The notes below the pieces were generated by a model. It saw only the letters and a list, made by a program, of their open reading frames with translations. It had not been told where the DNA came from and did not search any database. A DNA stretch of 64,000 bases. It comes from Paraburkholderia sp. CNPSo 3272 (GTDB taxonomy: Bacteria > Pseudomonadota > Gammaproteobacteria > Burkholderiales > Burkholderiaceae). A program made the translations under genes and the position numbers. Every line of letters begins with the position of its first letter. Position 1 is the stretch's first letter. Below, piece by piece: positions 44,711 to 53,255 of the stretch. The DNA is taken from positions 124,001-188,000 of the forward strand of contig NZ_JAMBPQ010000006.1 of the NCBI RefSeq assembly GCF_024206495.1, read 5' to 3'.

Positions 44711-44728
44711 TATCTGACATGTCTGATA
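44711..44728. promoter_or_regulatory. MarR-type operator copy 3
   Basis: TATCTGACATGTCTGATA is an 18-base palindrome with one mismatched pair, upstream of the EmrB-like pump. Confidence 0.7.
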
Positions 44729-44748
44729 ATTGGGCAAAAAAAGCCGCC

Positions 44749-45186
44749 TTAGCCATCGAGCAGTCTGGAAAGAAGCGTGCTCAACGCGTCGAAGTCGGAC
44801 TTCGAGAAGTGCGAGAGCCGCTCGCTCCAGGCCCCAGGCGCAACGTCTGCGTTGCGGGCCGCGACCGCGCGGCCCTCCCGCGTCAACGAAACGTCTACGA
44901 GGCGCCGGTCCGTGCCGTTGCGCGCGCGCTCCACGAGCCCGCTGATTTCCAGCTTGTCCAGCACGCGGGTCATCCGGGCCGGGTGGACGCCAAGCAGCTT
45001 CGCCAGTGCCGCCGGCGTTTTCGCGCTGCCGCCGGCCAGCGTCAGCAGAATGCCGCGCTCCTGCAGGTTCAGCCCGGCGTCCTTGAGCCCTGCCCTGAGT
45101 TCGGTGGCCATCAAGTGGTGCGCCTGACCGAGCACGAACACCAGCTTCTGCGTGCGCTCGAAATCTTCATTGACGGGATCGTTCAT
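44749..45186 (-). CDS. MarR-family regulator (system 3, second)
   Basis: The 145-residue winged-helix protein has LQERGILLTLAGGSAKTP, ALAKLLGVHPARMTRVLDKL and ERARNGTDRRLVDVSLTREG. GGAGGG precedes ATG 45186. A much longer open frame runs through it from 46599, but that part is antisense to the SDR gene and not real. It stands 86 bases upstream of the EmrB-like pump in the same direction and has a palindrome of its own at 45219-45236, so it is likely autoregulated and the first gene of the whole cluster. Confidence 0.92.
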   Translation of the reverse strand: MNDPVNEDFERTQKLVFVLGQAHHLMATELRAGLKDAGLNLQERGILLTLAGGSAKTPAALAKLLGVHPARMTRVLDKLEISGLVERARNGTDRRLVDVSLTREGRAVAARNADVAPGAWSERLSHFSKSDFDALSTLLSRLLDG

Positions 45187-45218
45187 CGATCGCCCTCCTC
45201 GATATCTGATGCGGAATA

Positions 45219-45236
45219 TATCTGACATTGCAGATG
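45219..45236. promoter_or_regulatory. MarR-type operator copy 4
   Basis: TATCTGACATTGCAGATG has 5-base perfect arms (ATCTG/CAGAT) and lies 33-50 bases upstream of the second MarR start. Confidence 0.65.
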
Positions 45237-45474
45237 TATGCAAGAAAGTTTCCGAGCTCGCGTGAGACGGGCCGTCGCCTCGATCCAGCGTCAACCGCTT
45301 CTGCGGGCGACGCCGCCGCCTGCTGTCGCGCCCAGCTTGATCCCATTTGTTCCTGCGGCTCATAACTGTTTGTCCGCGTCTTGTATTCAAACCGGGGGCG
45401 TGGATGCGTAAATTGGTCGTCATCGGAGCAGCAAACCCGATCGAAAACAGAGTCCAACTTACTTCGAGGTTCAT

Positions 45475-46185
45475 ATGAGTCAATCCCCCAAAGTCGTCGT
45501 GATCACAGGCGCATCGCAAGGCATCGGCGCCGAAGCGGCCAGGGCATTCCGCGCACTCGGCCACAAGGTGGTCGCGACGTCGCGCAACATCAAACAGACT
45601 GACGATAGCGATCTCGTCGCTGTGGCCGGCGATATCGCCGACCCGGCCACGGCGCGCCGTGTCATCGAAACGGCCGTCGCGCGCTTTGGCCGCGTCGATA
45701 CGCTCGTGAACAACGCGGGCATTTTCGTGGCGAAGCCGTTCACGCAATACACCGCGGAAGACTACGCGGCGATCAAGGGCACCAACCTCGACGGTTTCTT
45801 CCATATCACGCAGCGCGCAATTGCCGAGATGGAAAAGCATGAGAGCGGCCACGTCGTCACGATCACGACGACGCTCGTCGATCATGCGATCGACGGCGTA
45901 CCGTCGGTGCTGGCCTCGCTGAGCAAGGGCGGTCTCGCCGCCGCCACGCGCTCGCTGGCGATCGAGTATGCCAAGCGCGGCATTCGCGCCAATGCGGTAT
46001 CGCCCGGCATCATCAAGTCGCCGATGCACGCGCCAGAAACCCACGCCGCGCTCGGCGCACTGCATCCCATGGGACATATGGGCGAAATGAGCGACATCGT
46101 GAACGCCATCCTCTATCTCGACTCGGCGCCCTTCGTGACGGGCGAAATCCTCCACGTCGACGGCGGCCAGGTCGCGGGCCACTAA
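45475..46185 (+). CDS. Short-chain dehydrogenase/reductase-like protein without catalytic Tyr
   Basis: The 236-residue Rossmann protein has TGASQGIG at about 11-18 and NNAGIFVAKPF near 80. At the usual YxxxK site it reads VPSVLASLSKGGL: Lys is kept but Tyr is Ala, and the catalytic Ser position reads TITTT. Normal SDR hydride chemistry is therefore doubtful. Residues IRANAVSPGIIKSPMHAP and the C-terminal VTGEILHVDGGQVAGH are standard. It begins a possible unit with the tautomerase and DJ-1/PfpI gene downstream. A deletion scar of a close paralogue is at 14022-14142. Confidence 0.88.
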   Translation: MSQSPKVVVITGASQGIGAEAARAFRALGHKVVATSRNIKQTDDSDLVAVAGDIADPATARRVIETAVARFGRVDTLVNNAGIFVAKPFTQYTAEDYAAIKGTNLDGFFHITQRAIAEMEKHESGHVVTITTTLVDHAIDGVPSVLASLSKGGLAAATRSLAIEYAKRGIRANAVSPGIIKSPMHAPETHAALGALHPMGHMGEMSDIVNAILYLDSAPFVTGEILHVDGGQVAGH

Positions 46186-46224
46186 GGCGCACTGCGCTCC
46201 ACGGGCCCCCAACGGGCCGACGAG

Positions 46225-46245
46225 GAGCGCCGCTCGCCGGCGCTC
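46225..46245. other. Hairpin between SDR and tautomerase genes
   Basis: A perfect 8-bp inverted repeat (GAGCGCCG/CGGCGCTC, 5-base loop) has no T-run. It may be an mRNA processing or attenuation structure. Confidence 0.4.
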
Positions 46246-46275
46246 ACTGCAACGATCACCATCGAGGAAAGCAAA

Positions 46276-46509
46276 ATGCCGATCGTCACAATTCAGGTCA
46301 CACGCGAGGGCACGCGGCCCGGCACGGATTCCGTCACGGCGGAAGAAAAGGCCCAGCTGATCAAGGGCGTGAGCCGACTCATGCTCGACGTGCTGAACAA
46401 ACCGCTGGAGGCGACTTTCGTCGTCATCGAAGAAGTGCCAACGGAAAACTGGGGATGGGGCGGCCTGCCTACGGACGTCTATCGAAGACAGAAGGGACTC
46501 ATCAAGTAG
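46276..46509 (+). CDS. 4-oxalocrotonate tautomerase-family protein
   Basis: The 77-residue protein starts MPIVTIQVTREG. After Met removal, Pro would be the catalytic N-terminal base of the tautomerase family. NKPLEATFVVIEEVPTENWG is the typical centre and the end is GLPTDVYRRQKG. Such enzymes move the double bond in enol/keto acids. It lies 90 bases after the SDR in the same direction. Substrate unknown. Confidence 0.9.
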   Translation: MPIVTIQVTREGTRPGTDSVTAEEKAQLIKGVSRLMLDVLNKPLEATFVVIEEVPTENWGWGGLPTDVYRRQKGLIK

Positions 46510-46766
46510 AACACACGCGGCCCGCGAGAGCGGGCTTTCGCGCGCCCATGCCGGCTTGTGCGCAGTGAGCAGCAAAGCGATCCGTCGCGGCGATATCATC
46601 TACCGGCCCTGTACGCGCACGCCTGTCCTTCCCGTGAACGTGAACGCCACGATTCATCTTCCTGCTTTGGCTTGATGCAAGTTCAGTAGTCTGATTCGGC
46701 ATGCCGCGGGCGTTGACCGGAATTCTCTGCCACCTGAAGTTGTGTAAACGCATTAAGGAGAACGTC

Positions 46767-47453
46767 ATGAAGATTCTGATGGTTTTGACTTCGCACGACG
46801 AACTGGGCAATACGGGACGCAAGACCGGGTTCTGGCTCGAGGAACTCGCCGCGCCGTACTACGTGTTCAAGGACGCCGGCGTGCAGATCGTGCTCGCGTC
46901 GCCCAAGGGCGGCAAACCTCCGCTAGATCCGAAGAGCAATGAGCCGGATTTTCAGACCGACCTGACCCGTCGCTTCGAAGCCGACCCGGCCGCGCTGGCG
47001 GATCTGGGCAACACGGCGAAGCTCAAGGATGTCGCCCACGACGAATTCGACGCCGTCTTCTACCCCGGCGGCCACGGTCCGATGTGGGATCTCGCTGAAG
47101 ACCCGGACTCCATTGGCCTGATCGAGCGCACGATCGCAGCCGGCAAGCCCGTCGATCTCGTCTGCCACGCGCCCGGGGTGCTGCGGCACGTGAAAGGTCC
47201 CGATGGCAAGCCGCTCGTCAACGGCAAGTCGGTCACGGGCTTTACGAATAGCGAAGAGGAAGCGGTTGGGCTGACCAAGGTGGTCCCGTTCCTCGTTGAA
47301 GACGAACTCAAGGCAAAAGGCGGCAACTATTCGAAGGGGCCCGACTGGCAGCCGTATGTACTCGAAGACGGGCTGCTGCTCACCGGTCAGAATCCCGCGT
47401 CGTCGGGGCCGGCCGCAAAGGCATTGCTGGAGATGTTGAGCAAGCGTCACTGA
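46767..47453 (+). CDS. DJ-1/PfpI superfamily protein, Hsp31/glyoxalase III-like
   Basis: The 228-residue protein has the class I amidotransferase-like fold of HchA/Hsp31 relatives: ELGNTGRKTGFWLEELAAPY at the start, AVFYPGGHGPMWDLAED in the middle and the elbow Cys in PVDLVCHAPGVLRHV. Family members detoxify methylglyoxal without glutathione or repair glycated groups. AAGGAG precedes ATG 46767; an upstream in-frame ATG at 46701 has no ribosome site. It is the third gene in the row SDR, tautomerase, PfpI, though a 257-base gap separates it from the tautomerase. Confidence 0.9.
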   Translation: MKILMVLTSHDELGNTGRKTGFWLEELAAPYYVFKDAGVQIVLASPKGGKPPLDPKSNEPDFQTDLTRRFEADPAALADLGNTAKLKDVAHDEFDAVFYPGGHGPMWDLAEDPDSIGLIERTIAAGKPVDLVCHAPGVLRHVKGPDGKPLVNGKSVTGFTNSEEEAVGLTKVVPFLVEDELKAKGGNYSKGPDWQPYVLEDGLLLTGQNPASSGPAAKALLEMLSKRH

Positions 47454-47507
47454 ACTCTGCCCTCGCGCCGGAGAGTGGCGGCTGCACCCGGCGCGGGCGC
47501 TCACATA

Positions 47508-47987
47508 TCACGGCAAATCGTCATCGCGGGGGCGTTGCAATACCGGGTCGCGAAATACCCGGTAGACCGCGAATGCCATCCACAACGCCAGCACGCCGAA
47601 GCTCCACCACCGCAGGAATATTCCCCATCCCCAAATGAGCGTACCGAACGCCGAAAGCGTCAGTCCACGTCTGGCCGCGAGTACCTCGCTCAATGCGTGA
47701 TGCGGCTTGAATCCGGCATCCTGGTTTGCGTGGGCGACCACGAGATCCGTCACGGTATGCTCGAGATAGCGGCGCGATGCCAGCAAAAGGCCCGTGATGG
47801 TGATGACCGATCCCGACCGCTCGAACAGGTCCCAACGTGCCGAAGTCTGTGCGAGGCAGGCGCATATGATCGCCGGCGAAACCGCCAGCGCGATCATGGC
47901 GATGCTGCGAAAAATATAGCCCCACGGCCTCCGCAGGGTTTCATCGCACAGGCGGTCCACAGCGCAGGGAAAGGGCCCCTTACTCAC
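47508..47987 (-). CDS. Membrane protein of unknown function
   Basis: The 159-residue protein has about three or four hydrophobic segments (near 25-45, 55-68, 105-125 and 126-142). I do not recognise a family. A GTG start overlaps the stop of the upstream patatin-tail gene by 4 bases (GTGA), so the two are translationally coupled. Confidence 0.65.
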   Translation of the reverse strand: MSKGPFPCAVDRLCDETLRRPWGYIFRSIAMIALAVSPAIICACLAQTSARWDLFERSGSVITITGLLLASRRYLEHTVTDLVVAHANQDAGFKPHHALSEVLAARRGLTLSAFGTLIWGWGIFLRWWSFGVLALWMAFAVYRVFRDPVLQRPRDDDLP

Positions 47988-48283
47988 AATACGCCCTCTC
48001 CAGCAGACTCGCGGGCTTCGATCGCCAGCTCGCCGTCGACGACTTTCCGTTCCGCCGAGAGCGGCACGATGAGCGCGTCACGATCGTCCTGCGGCACGCA
48101 ACTGGGCAAGCGATGCACGTCGTGCGTTACGAAACCCTGCTCGCGGCTCGGCACCTCGAACCATTCGCGATGAGAAAACGAATTGCGAATATCTTCGAGT
48201 CCGCTATCCCAATGCTCCCGCATCGTGTCGACGCTGAATTCGTAGTCCTTATTGCGAATCGAAGCCAGATTCAGGCGGGTCAT
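47984..48283 (-). CDS. Patatin-family (DUF3734) C-terminal fragment with its own start
   Basis: The 99-residue frame begins MTRLNLASIRNKDYEFSVDT and continues with MREHWDSGLEDIRNSF. This matches the DUF3734 tail of patatin-like phospholipases, commonly KDYEFSRxTMEEHWxxGxxD. The catalytic patatin domain (GxSxG and Asp) is absent and not found upstream. AGAGAGAAC lies before the ATG, so it may be expressed as a stand-alone tail. The last 35 residues are acidic and not recognised. Confidence 0.6.
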   Translation of the reverse strand: MTRLNLASIRNKDYEFSVDTMREHWDSGLEDIRNSFSHREWFEVPSREQGFVTHDVHRLPSCVPQDDRDALIVPLSAERKVVDGELAIEARESAGEGVL

Positions 48284-48484
48284 GACGTTCTCTCTCTGAG
48301 ATTGAGGTGCACGGCAGCAGATGCTACCCGCCCACGAATCACGAGAGAATCCGTCGATATCAGGAATCTATCTTCCACTTATCGGGAAGGTATGCGGTGA
48401 TGGAAACGGAGAAGAGGCCGCCGGCAATCCGCCGACGAGCCTTCTTGCAATGTCGTTGCCATTCGCGAAGGCGAGGCGCGCTGC

Positions 48485-49738
48485 TCAGCTTTCGCTCTCC
48501 GTAATCGCGCTGTAAACGAGCGTGCGCAACTGCCGGCGAATCGGGTACGCAGTCGAAGGCAGCAGTTGGGTGAGAAACAACACGATCATGTCCTCGCGAG
48601 GATCGGCCCAGAAGAAGGTGCTGGCCGCGCCGCCCCAGAAGAAGTCGCCCGCGCTGCCCGGAATCAGCGTGGACGCGGGCGCAATCGTCGTGGCGAAGCC
48701 GAGCCCGAAGCCCACGCCTTCGTAAGCCGCTTCGGTGAACATCGAGCGCGAGAGGCGCGGCAGGTCGACGCCGCCCGGCAGATGGTTGGCGGTCATCAGC
48801 GCGATAGTCTTCGGGCCCAGCAGCCGCGCGCCGTCCAGTTCGCCGCCCCGCAACAGCATGCGCGCGAACCGCATGTAGTCGGCCGCCGTGGAAACGAGGC
48901 CGCCGCCGCCCGAAACGAACGAGGGCGGTTCGCGATAAGGGCTCGTGTGAGGATCGTCCTGCAGCTCAGGACCTTTTTCGGAGACGACCTTCGAACCGAG
49001 CGCGCCGATGGCATAGCACGCGCAGAAGCGCGACACCTTCTCCTGCGGCACGTAAAAGGCCGTATCGATCATGCCGAGCGGGTCGAAGATCCGCGTTTTC
49101 AGAAAGTCCTCGAACGCCATGCCGCTGACCTTGCCGACGAGATAGCCGAGCACGTCCGTGGAAACCGAATAGTTCCAGGCCTCACCCGGCGAAAATTCCA
49201 GCGGCAGCGTGGCCAGCTTCTCGATCATTTCGTCGAGCGTGCCCGCGGTCGCAAGCTCGCCGACCTTCAGCTTGCGATACGCCGCATCGACATTGGTGTT
49301 CTGCTGAAAGCCGTAGGTCAGTCCCGAGGTATGCCGCAACAGGTCGACCACGCGCATCGGGCGCGCGCTCGCCCGCGTCTGGAAGCTCTCCATGAAACCG
49401 CCCGCGTACACGCCGAGCTTTTCCCACGACGGGATGTACTTGCTGACGGGGTCGTCGAGCGCGATCTTGCACTCCTCGACCAGCATCATGATTGCCACCG
49501 ACGTAATGGGTTTGGTCATCGAGTAGATGCGGAAGATCGAGTCCTCGGCCATCGGCGTGCGCCGTTCGCGGTCGGCGAGACCCAGCACCGAGTTCAGCGC
49601 GAGTTCGCCGCGCCGCCACACCTGCGTGACGGCGCCCGCGAGCGCGCCGGTCGCGACGTAGTTCTCTTCGAGAAAACGTTCGATGCGCGCGAGCCGCTCA
49701 CACGACATGCCCTGCTTTTCCTGGCCTTCACTACCCAT
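48485..49738 (-). CDS. Serine hydrolase, beta-lactamase/esterase (class C-like) family
   Basis: The 417-residue protein has the SxxK motif in YSMTKP (Ser about 73), the structural phrase LLRHTSGLTYGF, a YxN-like NYSVSTDVLGYLVGKVSG and a late GDFFWGGAASTFFW. This is the EstB-type group of penicillin-binding-protein-like esterases rather than a true beta-lactamase. No signal peptide is evident. AAGGAGG precedes the ATG at 49738. It is divergent from the diguanylate cyclase gene. Confidence 0.9.
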   Translation of the reverse strand: MGSEGQEKQGMSCERLARIERFLEENYVATGALAGAVTQVWRRGELALNSVLGLADRERRTPMAEDSIFRIYSMTKPITSVAIMMLVEECKIALDDPVSKYIPSWEKLGVYAGGFMESFQTRASARPMRVVDLLRHTSGLTYGFQQNTNVDAAYRKLKVGELATAGTLDEMIEKLATLPLEFSPGEAWNYSVSTDVLGYLVGKVSGMAFEDFLKTRIFDPLGMIDTAFYVPQEKVSRFCACYAIGALGSKVVSEKGPELQDDPHTSPYREPPSFVSGGGGLVSTAADYMRFARMLLRGGELDGARLLGPKTIALMTANHLPGGVDLPRLSRSMFTEAAYEGVGFGLGFATTIAPASTLIPGSAGDFFWGGAASTFFWADPREDMIVLFLTQLLPSTAYPIRRQLRTLVYSAITESES

Positions 49739-49953
49739 GACGCCTCCTTGTATGGATTGACCGAGCGTATTCGGCACCGATGAATTGCACGCGATGCGCG
49801 TCACAGTATCGGTCATCCGGCGCGAAGCTGCCTTGCATTGCGTATCGGCGCCTTGCGCGCTGAAATTTCGTTTTTGTAGCGCCTCGACACGCAGTATGTG
49901 TGGGGTACACTACCGGGCGACAAAATACAGAATGACAGCGGGGGGTGGCAGCC

Positions 49954-51030
49954 ATGGGCGAAATGGAAACACATTCCTGGCCCGGGAAAGCGTTGTTTCG
50001 CGCATTTCCGAAGGACCCAGAAAAGGAGCAGGCCGCACTGCGAATCACGCTCGGTTCCGTCGTGCTTCTCGCCTACCTCGTTGCCTGCTCAATCTATCGC
50101 TCGACCCACGTCTACGCCACGCTTGTGGCGGTTACCGCTTATGTGGTGTTCGGCGTCATCACGTATGTGGCGGTCACCGTCGCACCAACGCGCTCGCCCT
50201 TGCGCCTCACGTTTTCCACGTTCGCCGATCAGGCCATCGTCACCGCCGCGCTGGCCGTGGGCGGAACGGCCGCGCTGCCGCTCCTGTGGGTGGCCTTCTG
50301 GTTTCTGGTGGGCGCGGGCTGCCGCTATGGCCAGCGCATGCTGGCCCTTTCCTGTGTGGTGGCGCTCGTCGGCATCATGGGGCTAATGAATTGGCAACCG
50401 TGGTGGCGCGCCAACATCACGGCCGCGCTCGGCATTGCGCTCAGCATCGTGGCGACGTCCGTCTATCTGGCGGTGCTCGTCTACCGGCTGGAACGCCAGG
50501 CGTCGACCGATCCGCTCACCGGGCTCTACAACCGCGTGCGGCTCGAGCAGGCCATCGGGCGCACGCTCTTTACGCGCGCGGGCGAGGTCGATCGCACGGC
50601 CATGCTGCTCGTCGATCTCGACGGCTTCAAGGAAGTGAACGACTCCTTCGGGCACGCGGTGGGCGACGAACTGCTGCGCAGCTTCGCCGCCGCACTGGTG
50701 CGCCGCATGAGGCGCGGCGATACGCTCGCACGCCTGGGCGGCGACGAGTTCGTGGTGCTGGCGCATCACGTCTACGACAAGAACGACGCGCTTACCGTCG
50801 CCAACAGCATCCACGCGATTCTCGCCAACATGCGCACCGTGGGGGGCTATCCGGTAACCGTGTCGTGCAGCATCGGCGTATGCCTGCTCACGGAAGGCAG
50901 CGGCAGCCGTTCGCTCGATGCGCGAACCTTGATGCGCGCCGTCGACAGCGCCATGTACCGGGCCAAGTCGCGCGGCATGGGCAAGACCGAGTTCGTCGAG
51001 ACGGTCGGCGTCGCGCCCGGCATGGTCTGA
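49954..51030 (+). CDS. Membrane-anchored diguanylate cyclase
   Basis: The 358-residue protein has an N-terminal domain with five or six hydrophobic helices (about 25-180) and a C-terminal GGDEF domain (about 185-350). The active site is GGDEF with DPLTGLYNR at its start, and the inhibitory I-site RxxD is present as RRGD five residues upstream, so product feedback is expected. It makes cyclic di-GMP. ATG at 49954 is preferred to GTG at 49945. The sensor part is not a recognised named domain. Confidence 0.92.
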   Translation: MGEMETHSWPGKALFRAFPKDPEKEQAALRITLGSVVLLAYLVACSIYRSTHVYATLVAVTAYVVFGVITYVAVTVAPTRSPLRLTFSTFADQAIVTAALAVGGTAALPLLWVAFWFLVGAGCRYGQRMLALSCVVALVGIMGLMNWQPWWRANITAALGIALSIVATSVYLAVLVYRLERQASTDPLTGLYNRVRLEQAIGRTLFTRAGEVDRTAMLLVDLDGFKEVNDSFGHAVGDELLRSFAAALVRRMRRGDTLARLGGDEFVVLAHHVYDKNDALTVANSIHAILANMRTVGGYPVTVSCSIGVCLLTEGSGSRSLDARTLMRAVDSAMYRAKSRGMGKTEFVETVGVAPGMV

Positions 51031-51220
51031 CCCCACTCACTTGGGACCTCGTTCGGGAATCCCGCCTTGAGCGACGCCGATGCCAGGATTGTTCTCCTGG
51101 CGGAAACAGTGAATTCGGCTATTAGGTATTTACCCTAGTCACTGACCCTCCTACACTGACTTCACCACTGCTTACAACCCTGTAGGCAGTTCAAGAAGAA
51201 AGTAAATCTGGAGGTTAGTC

Positions 51221-51487
51221 ATGAAATCGCTCGTCCAAGCCGTCGTTGTCGCTGCCGCCCTCGCCGCTCCCGTTGCTGTGTTCGCCCAGTCGAACCAGCC
51301 CGTCACGCGCGCGCAAGTCCGTGCAGACATGGTCCAGGTCGAAAAGGCCGGCTTCAATCCGGCACGTTCGAACCCCAATGAATATCCGGCGAACGTTCAA
51401 GCTGCCGAAGCTCGCGTCGCTGCGCAAAACAGCGCCGTGGGCGGCGTGAACAACGGTTCGTCGCAAGCCGGTCAGGCAGCGCAGTAA
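51221..51487 (+). CDS. Small exported DUF4148-like protein
   Basis: The 88-residue protein has a signal peptide (MKSLVQAVVVAAALAAPVAV, cleaved near VFAQ), the DUF4148-type centre QPVTRAQVRADMVQVEKAGF, NPARSNPNEYPANVQAAEAR and a Gly/Asn/Ser/Gln tail. Such proteins are numerous in Burkholderia, periplasmic and of unknown role. CTGGAGG precedes the ATG. A strong terminator follows at 51531. Confidence 0.85.
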   Translation: MKSLVQAVVVAAALAAPVAVFAQSNQPVTRAQVRADMVQVEKAGFNPARSNPNEYPANVQAAEARVAAQNSAVGGVNNGSSQAGQAAQ

Positions 51488-51530
51488 GTTGCCAGGCTGA
51501 ATAGCCGCGCTTTGTAGTCGTTGTTGCCTT

Positions 51531-51568
51531 CTGGCCCGCCATCGCAGTGTCTTGCGATGGCGGGCCAG
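51531..51568 (+). terminator. Perfect 16-bp hairpin after the DUF4148-like gene
   Basis: Two 16-base arms (starting CTGGCCCGCC and ending GGCGGGCCAG) pair without mismatch round a 6-base loop. It is followed by TTGGATTTC and is probably a terminator. Confidence 0.65.
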
Positions 51569-51754
51569 TTGGATTTCTGGCGTGCTTTCGGCGTTCGCAA
51601 CGCCTCGCGTTGCGCCTTGTTAAGCGTGGATGCGCAACGCGACCTCTCCGTCGCTCGCCGGCAACTGCAGCTGCACGCCCAACTCTGCCGCTTGCGCCTT
51701 CAGGCCGCCGGCGTCGCGCAGTTCGGGCCATTGCCGGCCGAAGTGGTCGAAGCG

Positions 51755-51790
51755 ACAAAAAAACCAGCGGACGATTTTCACGTCCGCTGG
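51755..51790 (-). terminator. Intrinsic terminator of the propeller lipoprotein gene
   Basis: A perfect 10-bp stem (CCAGCGGACG/CGTCCGCTGG, 7-base loop) is followed on the minus strand by seven T residues, 29 bases after the gene's stop. Confidence 0.85.
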
Positions 51791-51818
51791 CTGCATGACA
51801 AGGCCTGAAGCTTTGCGG

Positions 51819-52964
51819 CTACTGCGTCGAGAACACCGATATCCCGCCATTCGGGAATGCCGCCGACCCGGGCTGGTACGGCACGAAGACCTCCCCGAGG
51901 CCGCTGTCGATGCCGACCGAGTGCGCACCCGTACCCACCGCGACGGTATAAATGAGCTTGCGCGTCGCGCCGTCGATCACACCCATGGTCGGCGTAAAGC
52001 CCGAAGACGCCGCGGTGCCGCTCGTGACGTAGTGGCGCGCAGGCAGGAAGTAGCGGTTCGACGCGGGATCATAAGCCACCTGGTCCACGCCGCCGAACGG
52101 CACGGACGCGAGTTGCGTGCCCGTATTGCGATCGAGGATCAGCGTAATGAGCGGATCGCCCGCAGAAGGATCGCAGCCAATCAACACGTCGCTGTTGGGA
52201 CCGAGCGCAATGCCCGCGGGGCCGCATTTGCCAAGCGCAAACGCCTTGCTCACCGCAGGCGCGCCCGACGTGACCGAACTGGCGCTGATCACGTCGAGTT
52301 CGCCGTCGGGGTTGGCGGCGGTTCCGTCGTTGTTGATGAGAAAGTTCTTCGAGGCCGGATCGTACACGCACGCTTCGAGGCCTGAAGAGCCGTTGAATAC
52401 CAGTTTGTTCACGACGGCCTGCGTTGTGGTCGAAATGAAGGTCACATAGGGCGGCGTGTCGCCGGGGCTCGCAAACATGACGAGATGATCGTCGGGATCG
52501 TAGCAACCTTCATCGACGCGCGAGCCCGACGTGCTGATGGGGATCGTCTTGACCGTTTGCATCGCGGACGTGTCGACGATCTTCACGCTATCGACGTCCC
52601 CTGCGTACAGCGTATTCGTTCCGGTCACGCCCACGATGCCGTCAGGTCCGGACGCATCGGTGCTCGCACCCGCACCGGTGAAGTTGCCCGGAATCTGCCC
52701 GAGCAGCGCTTTCGTTTTGGTATCGACGACATCGACGGACTTGTTGTTGCGATCAGCCAGATAGTACCGGCCCCCTTCCACATAGCTGATATCGAAACTG
52801 AACGCCGGACTAGTCGTATTGGGCACGGTAATGTTCGAGAGCAGTTTTGGCGCGGACGGTGTGACCGCGGCCGACGCAGGGTTGGAACTCGAAGAATCCG
52901 AGCCTCCGCAACCGGCAACGGCCACTGTCGTCACGAGTAGAAAGGCCAATAAGGGTTTATTCAT
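51819..52964 (-). CDS. Beta-propeller lipoprotein (YncE-like)
   Basis: The 381-residue protein has lipobox VAVAGC (lipid Cys near residue 19), a Ser/Gly-rich linker, then repeats such as GGRYYLADRNNKSVDVVDTK, GTNTLYAGDVDSVKIVDTS and KNFLINNDGTAANPDGELDV. This is the surface or periplasmic seven-bladed YVTN/YncE type. Function unknown, perhaps a binding scaffold. A clear terminator follows. It has no operon partner. Confidence 0.85.
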   Translation of the reverse strand: MNKPLLAFLLVTTVAVAGCGGSDSSSSNPASAAVTPSAPKLLSNITVPNTTSPAFSFDISYVEGGRYYLADRNNKSVDVVDTKTKALLGQIPGNFTGAGASTDASGPDGIVGVTGTNTLYAGDVDSVKIVDTSAMQTVKTIPISTSGSRVDEGCYDPDDHLVMFASPGDTPPYVTFISTTTQAVVNKLVFNGSSGLEACVYDPASKNFLINNDGTAANPDGELDVISASSVTSGAPAVSKAFALGKCGPAGIALGPNSDVLIGCDPSAGDPLITLILDRNTGTQLASVPFGGVDQVAYDPASNRYFLPARHYVTSGTAASSGFTPTMGVIDGATRKLIYTVAVGTGAHSVGIDSGLGEVFVPYQPGSAAFPNGGISVFSTQ

Positions 52965-53255
52965 CAGACGGCTCCTTTGAGCAGCAGAACAGGTGGATCA
53001 ACACGCGAATGCCTCACGGAATCTGCGGGAGCGCCTCGATGAATCGTCATCGCACTGTGGCTCACGTCATCCATGTCCTTGAAGCGGCCGAATGGCGGGC
53101 TTCGATATGGACGTAAGGATGCGCAAGGAGCGGTAACAATGCACAGCAAAAGAAATTAATCGTTTCCATTTAAAAACACGTATGAATGTATGGCTGTAGA
53201 AACTTATCGGCGAATAGAACCAGCGCGCCCAGTAAGTTTCGGTTCACGTCTTTAT
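52965..53255. other. Upstream region of the propeller gene
   Basis: The section 53150-53260 is AT-rich. I see no gene and no firm promoter match. Confidence 0.35.

Noticed and set aside
45187..46599. Long N-terminal extension of the second MarR
   Set aside because: It is antisense to the SDR gene and the tautomerase. The MarR domain and a good ribosome site set the start at 45186.
51620..51754. Minus-strand frame after the propeller gene's terminator, ending DGEVALRIHA
   Set aside because: The sequence looks somewhat protein-like, but it lies beyond a strong terminator and has no start, so I could not support it as a gene.
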